A stretch of 64,000 bases of DNA from Anas platyrhynchos (lineage: Eukaryota > Chordata > Aves > Anseriformes > Anatidae). How positions within the stretch are numbered: the stretch's first letter is position 1; the number at the start of each line of letters is the position of its first letter. Under the pieces are notes generated by a model. That model had not been told where the DNA came from, made no database searches, and saw only the letters and a program-made list of their open reading frames with translations. The stretch is from positions 104,613,001 to 104,677,000 of the forward strand of contig NC_092588.1 of assembly GCF_047663525.1 (NCBI RefSeq), in the 5' to 3' direction. The position numbers were made by a program, and so were the translations under genes. Of the stretch, positions 60,601 through 64,000 are shown one piece after another.

Positions 60601-62780
60601 CATTGTTTTGATCAACGTGGGCCAACATTTTTAGTGGTGAGAACTAAACACAAATTTCAGTGGCTGATTTCACCTGATGGTGTCTGAGATAACTGGTGAA
60701 GTCTTATTCTCCAGGGTGTTTTGCTCTTATGTGGCAGAAAAACTTTCCTCCCTAGAGTCGGCAGCAGAACTCCTCCACTTGAGAAACTTAAATGCCAGTG
60801 AAGATAAAAAACTTCACAGGAGCCTGCTTCTTAGGTATACTGAATCCTACCCCATATGTGCTGATTGTGTAATAGTAGTAATAATAGTAATAGTAGTAGT
60901 AGTGATTGGTGGTAGTTTTTGAACCAGATTATCTGATCTGCTTTAAAATAGAAGAAAATGAATATTTGTTATTTGTTATAAAATTTAAGAAGGTAACATT
61001 GCAGCTGGTCAAGATTTGAGGCCAAATCTGTTTTTGAAAATGGTTCAGAAGGGCATGTTGTTATAATTAACTGTGTGCTTGTTTAGGAGCCTTTGCCACC
61101 TGCATTCCTTTTATCTCTGGCCTTGGTGAAATGGCAGAGGATGTTCTCATTACACCAGTCCTCCACTGGTATCATGTTTTCAATGAAGCCAGAAGATCAC
61201 CAGCATGGTTAGGCTGGGGCTGCTTTGTTCACTCACAGGCAGCACCAGGAGACCACAGCACAGAAGGACTCCGCATTCTGCTTGCTGGTGCACATAGGGT
61301 CCCCTGACTCCAGGAGAAACCCCACTAGACGTCTGTCTCAGTAGCTTGCTTTTCAGAAGCACCATTTTACTCAGATGTGGACAGAGGAAAAAAAAAAACA
61401 AGACCTGTATGCCCTAGATAACAATTTTCTAACTCCTTTTAAGGGTAATATTAGATAATAAAATAAATAAAAATAAATAAATAAATGAAACTTTAGACAT
61501 AACTGTTGATTGTTTCTTGCTTTCAGTTACAATGATTTGCTGCATTTAGACTACACTAACCCTAAGAAACAATTACTTTTAAAAGGGTGGAAATTAATGA
61601 AAATGTGATCTTAGAGATGCTTATTTCTGTGTATTGACTTCAGTTATCTTTGCATTTAAGTCTGTTCACATTTCAATACAAATAACTTGTTTTTCTCTTT
61701 GGGGTTTCTGGGTGGGGTGAGGAGAGACCATTGTTTATTAAGTGTGGTCCACAGTCTGTTTATTTTCATCCCATGTTCTTTACTTCCTCTGGCCAAGTCT
61801 AAGGCAAAAGTCGTGAGAGAGGTCATGTATATGCCTCCTTGGCCTCAAAAAGTCTGCCCGTTGAGTGCCAAAGAGGACTATGTGTCAACGAGAGTGCTTT
61901 TTGCAGCCAGCACTATGACTGAAATCTGAATGCTTGTACTCTTTCTGGCTTTTGGTGAGCTGCTGCTGTAGCTCTGTTCTTCGTTAAAAGAGAATAACTC
62001 CAGGCACATAATCTGAGCTAAAAATATTACTGAGTCACTTACTGATTTTTTTTTCTAGTGTGCTCTTTACTGTCACTACATAAATGTGTAAGACTATGCT
62101 ACCTGAAATAGACATGTGTGTAAACTTAATGCCAGTCAGAGTCATAAATGAATATACTAAAAGTTCAGGTATAGTTTTAATTAGGAGCATATGAGGCTAA
62201 TCTTTAAAAACCATGTAACTGAATACATTATATCAGTTTGGCAGCTTATTCTGAGTTCACTCTGCACATCCAATTAAAGCTAAACCTGATGTAGAAACAA
62301 CTAATCACTTCTATGGGCTAAAATTAGAGTGTGTGGGTGGAAATTTTTAAACATTTTTCCTGCTGAGTTATAATACATTTCTTTGAGCATTTCAATGTTG
62401 GATATTAATAAGCAAAGTAGCTCCCTGCACTCTTTGGCTTAAATGACACCATTTATCCATCTGAAGTTGAAAACATTTGGGAGTATCAGAATGTTTGAGG
62501 ATGAGGCTCATAGTCTGTTTTGTTGCTCTAAAATAAAATCTTAAGCCTAGCTAGATTATTTATTATCCTTTTGACTTGGGGAGTTAGACAAAATTGTAGG
62601 GTCTTGCAGGTAAACAATGAATTAAGGATAAAATCTTGTTGTTAGAGTTTGGAAACTTAAAATACAATCATGGCCTTTTTATAATAATGTGTCAAGTCCT
62701 GAACCCCAGGCAGTGTAAAAGTAAAGTTCTTTGGTCCCTTGTTTAACTAGGTACTCAGTTAGATCCAGTTAGGAACTGGA
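57661..62780. other. Gene-free, very AT-rich DNA
   Basis: No gene is recognised in 5 kb. Small simple repeats are (ATT)n near 58,980, (AAAT)n at 59,533-59,558 and 61,464-61,485, and a (GTA/ATA)-type triplet run near 60,870-60,903. The stretch 58.0-59.05 kb is notably AT-rich with no visible transposon. Confidence 0.55.
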
Positions 62781-62888
62781 GCACACCAGATTGAGACAGA
62801 TTGAGAGAGTTGGGACTGTTCAGCCTGGAGAAGAGAAGGCTCGGGGGGGATCCTATCAATGTCTACTAAAACCTGAAAGGAGGGTGCA
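62781..62888 (+). mobile_element. CR1 LINE, left half of an interrupted + strand copy
   Basis: GACTGTTCAGCCTGGAGAAG, AGAAGGCTCGGGGGG and AATGTCTACTAAAACCTGAA, then AGGAGGGTGCAAAG, is + strand CR1. It breaks off where a reversed CR1 tail begins and resumes at about 63,316. Confidence 0.9.
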
Positions 62889-63315
62889 AAGAATCAAAGA
62901 ATCACAGAATATCCTGAGTAGGAAGAGACCCACAAGGATCATCAAGTCCAAATCCTGGCTCCACACAGGACCACCCAAAAATCAGGCTCCAATATGTTGG
63001 AGGGCTTTGTCCAAATGTTTCTTGAACCCAGGCAGGCTTGGTGCTTTGACCACTTCCTCTGTGAGCCTGTTCTAGTGCCCAACTACCCTCTCTGTGAAGA
63101 ACCTTTTCCTAATATCCAGTCTGAACGTCCCCTCAGCTTCATGCTGTTCCCTTGGGTCCTGTTTCTGTCACCAGAGAGAAGAGATCTATGCCTGCCCTTC
63201 TGCTCCCATCAGAGACCACCATGACTCTTCCCCTCAGCCTCCTCTCCTCTAGGCTGAACAAACCAAGTTAGCTCAGCCAGTCTTCATACACCCTGCCCTC
63301 CAGACCCTTCACCAT
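62889..63315 (-). mobile_element. CR1 LINE inserted in opposite orientation
   Basis: It begins AATCAAAGAATCACAGAATA (reversed 3' tail) and runs through CCTGGCTCCACACAGGACCA, CCTGTTCTAGTGCCCAACTA, AATATCCAGTCTGAACGTCC and AGCCTCCTCTCCTCTAGGCT to CCCTCCAGACCCTTCACCAT. It lies inside the + strand CR1 and so inserted later. Confidence 0.92.
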
Positions 63316-63560
63316 CTCAGTGGTGCCCAGTGACAGAATTTGTTTAAACATCAGGAAACACTTCTTTACTGTGGCGGTGACTGAGCACTGCTACAGGTTG
63401 CCCATAGAATTTTTGGTGGCTCCCATTTTGGAGATCTTTGAAAATCATCTGGCACGGTTCTGGCAACCTGCTCTAAGTGTCTCTGCTTGATCAGGGGAGT
63501 TGGAATAGATAACCTCCAGAGGTTTCTTCTAACCTTAACCATTCTGTGATTCTGTGGTAA
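63316..63560 (+). mobile_element. CR1 LINE, right half of the interrupted + strand copy
   Basis: CAGTGGTGCCCAGTGACAGA, then AAACACTTCTTTACTGTGGC, TTGGAATAGATAACCTCCAG and CATTCTGTGATTCTGTGG, is the 3' end of the + strand CR1 whose left half lies before the inserted element. Confidence 0.92.
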
Positions 63561-63588
63561 AAACAAAACAAAACAAAACACCACCAGC

Positions 63589-63619
<31 letters not shown>

Positions 63620-63629
63620 CAAAACAAAC
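63561..63629 (+). repeat. (AAAAC)n microsatellite at a CR1 3' end
   Basis: Two runs of AAAAC pentamers, split by ACCACCAGCA, begin directly after the CR1 octamer tail. Confidence 0.95.
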
Positions 63630-64000
63630 ACCTCTCTCAAGACTTCTTTTTAGAACCAAGTGTCCTTTATTAAGGTTACATCTCTTTTTTCCTGCTGTCT
63701 CACTTTCATTGCTATTTTCTTCCTCCGATCCCTTGACCCAACCCTACACAAAGTAATAACCAAATAACTATGACAGAACATGACAAAACACTTGCATGTG
63801 TTTGGCATGTGATTTCATTCTCAGTGATGACATAAACCGAGTTGGGGCTGCCAGCCTCTCTTGTTTCATAAAATAGGTTTCTTTTAGCTCTGCAAAATGC
63901 AGGAAGTGGTTTATCATCATAGAACCATGTATCTGGGCTGTAAGTAAACATTGAAGGACTTGGATTATAAGCCTTTGTTTTCTACTGTTCAGTTTTATAG
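63630..64000. other. Terminal intergenic stretch
   Basis: No gene or repeat is recognised in the last 370 bases. Confidence 0.5.

Noticed and set aside
38200..64000. A search for zinc-finger or other conserved exons beyond PDIA4
   Set aside because: No zinc-finger linker motif, kinase, membrane or other familiar domain appears in any open frame; apart from CR1, the frames are short and anonymous.

Overview
The window looks like avian nuclear DNA: AT-rich, gene-poor and dotted with CR1 LINE fragments that carry the bird-typical ATTCTATG/ATTCTGTG 3' tails, plus solo-LTR-like pieces. I cannot name the species. Repeat family names come from memory of avian repeats and were not searched.

The left third (1-21,100) holds three Ro-associated Y RNA genes, all on the + strand: a diverged Y4-like gene at 2.89 kb, Y3 at 11.24 kb and Y1 at 20.95 kb. 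Each has its own type-3 RNA polymerase III promoter: an octamer plus SPH/Staf-like distal element at about -215 to -235, a PSE at about -66, and a TATA box at about -30. Y3 and Y1 end in TTTT. The Y4-like copy lacks an immediate T-run and has a changed Ro-binding bulge.

The middle (27,035-37,749, minus strand) holds one protein-coding gene, PDIA4 (ERp72), an ER thioredoxin-fold oxidoreductase. All ten coding exons can be placed with GT/AG junctions. They join into 1,944 coding bases (647 residues): signal peptide, acidic tract, three CGHC thioredoxin domains and a C-terminal KEEL ER-retention signal. A CpG-rich promoter lies upstream with a CCAAT box and a near-consensus ER-stress element.

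The order Y4-Y3-Y1-PDIA4 matches what I recall of the mammalian EZH2-PDIA4 interval, so this is a conserved Y RNA cluster; EZH2 would lie to the left of the window.

The right half (38.2-64 kb) has no gene I can recognise. It carries two related solo-LTR-like fragments, a GC-rich ERV-like repeat, several CR1 copies (two of them interrupted by other repeats), and microsatellites, some directly abutting CR1 3' ends. Many open frames here and elsewhere are repeat-derived or chance.
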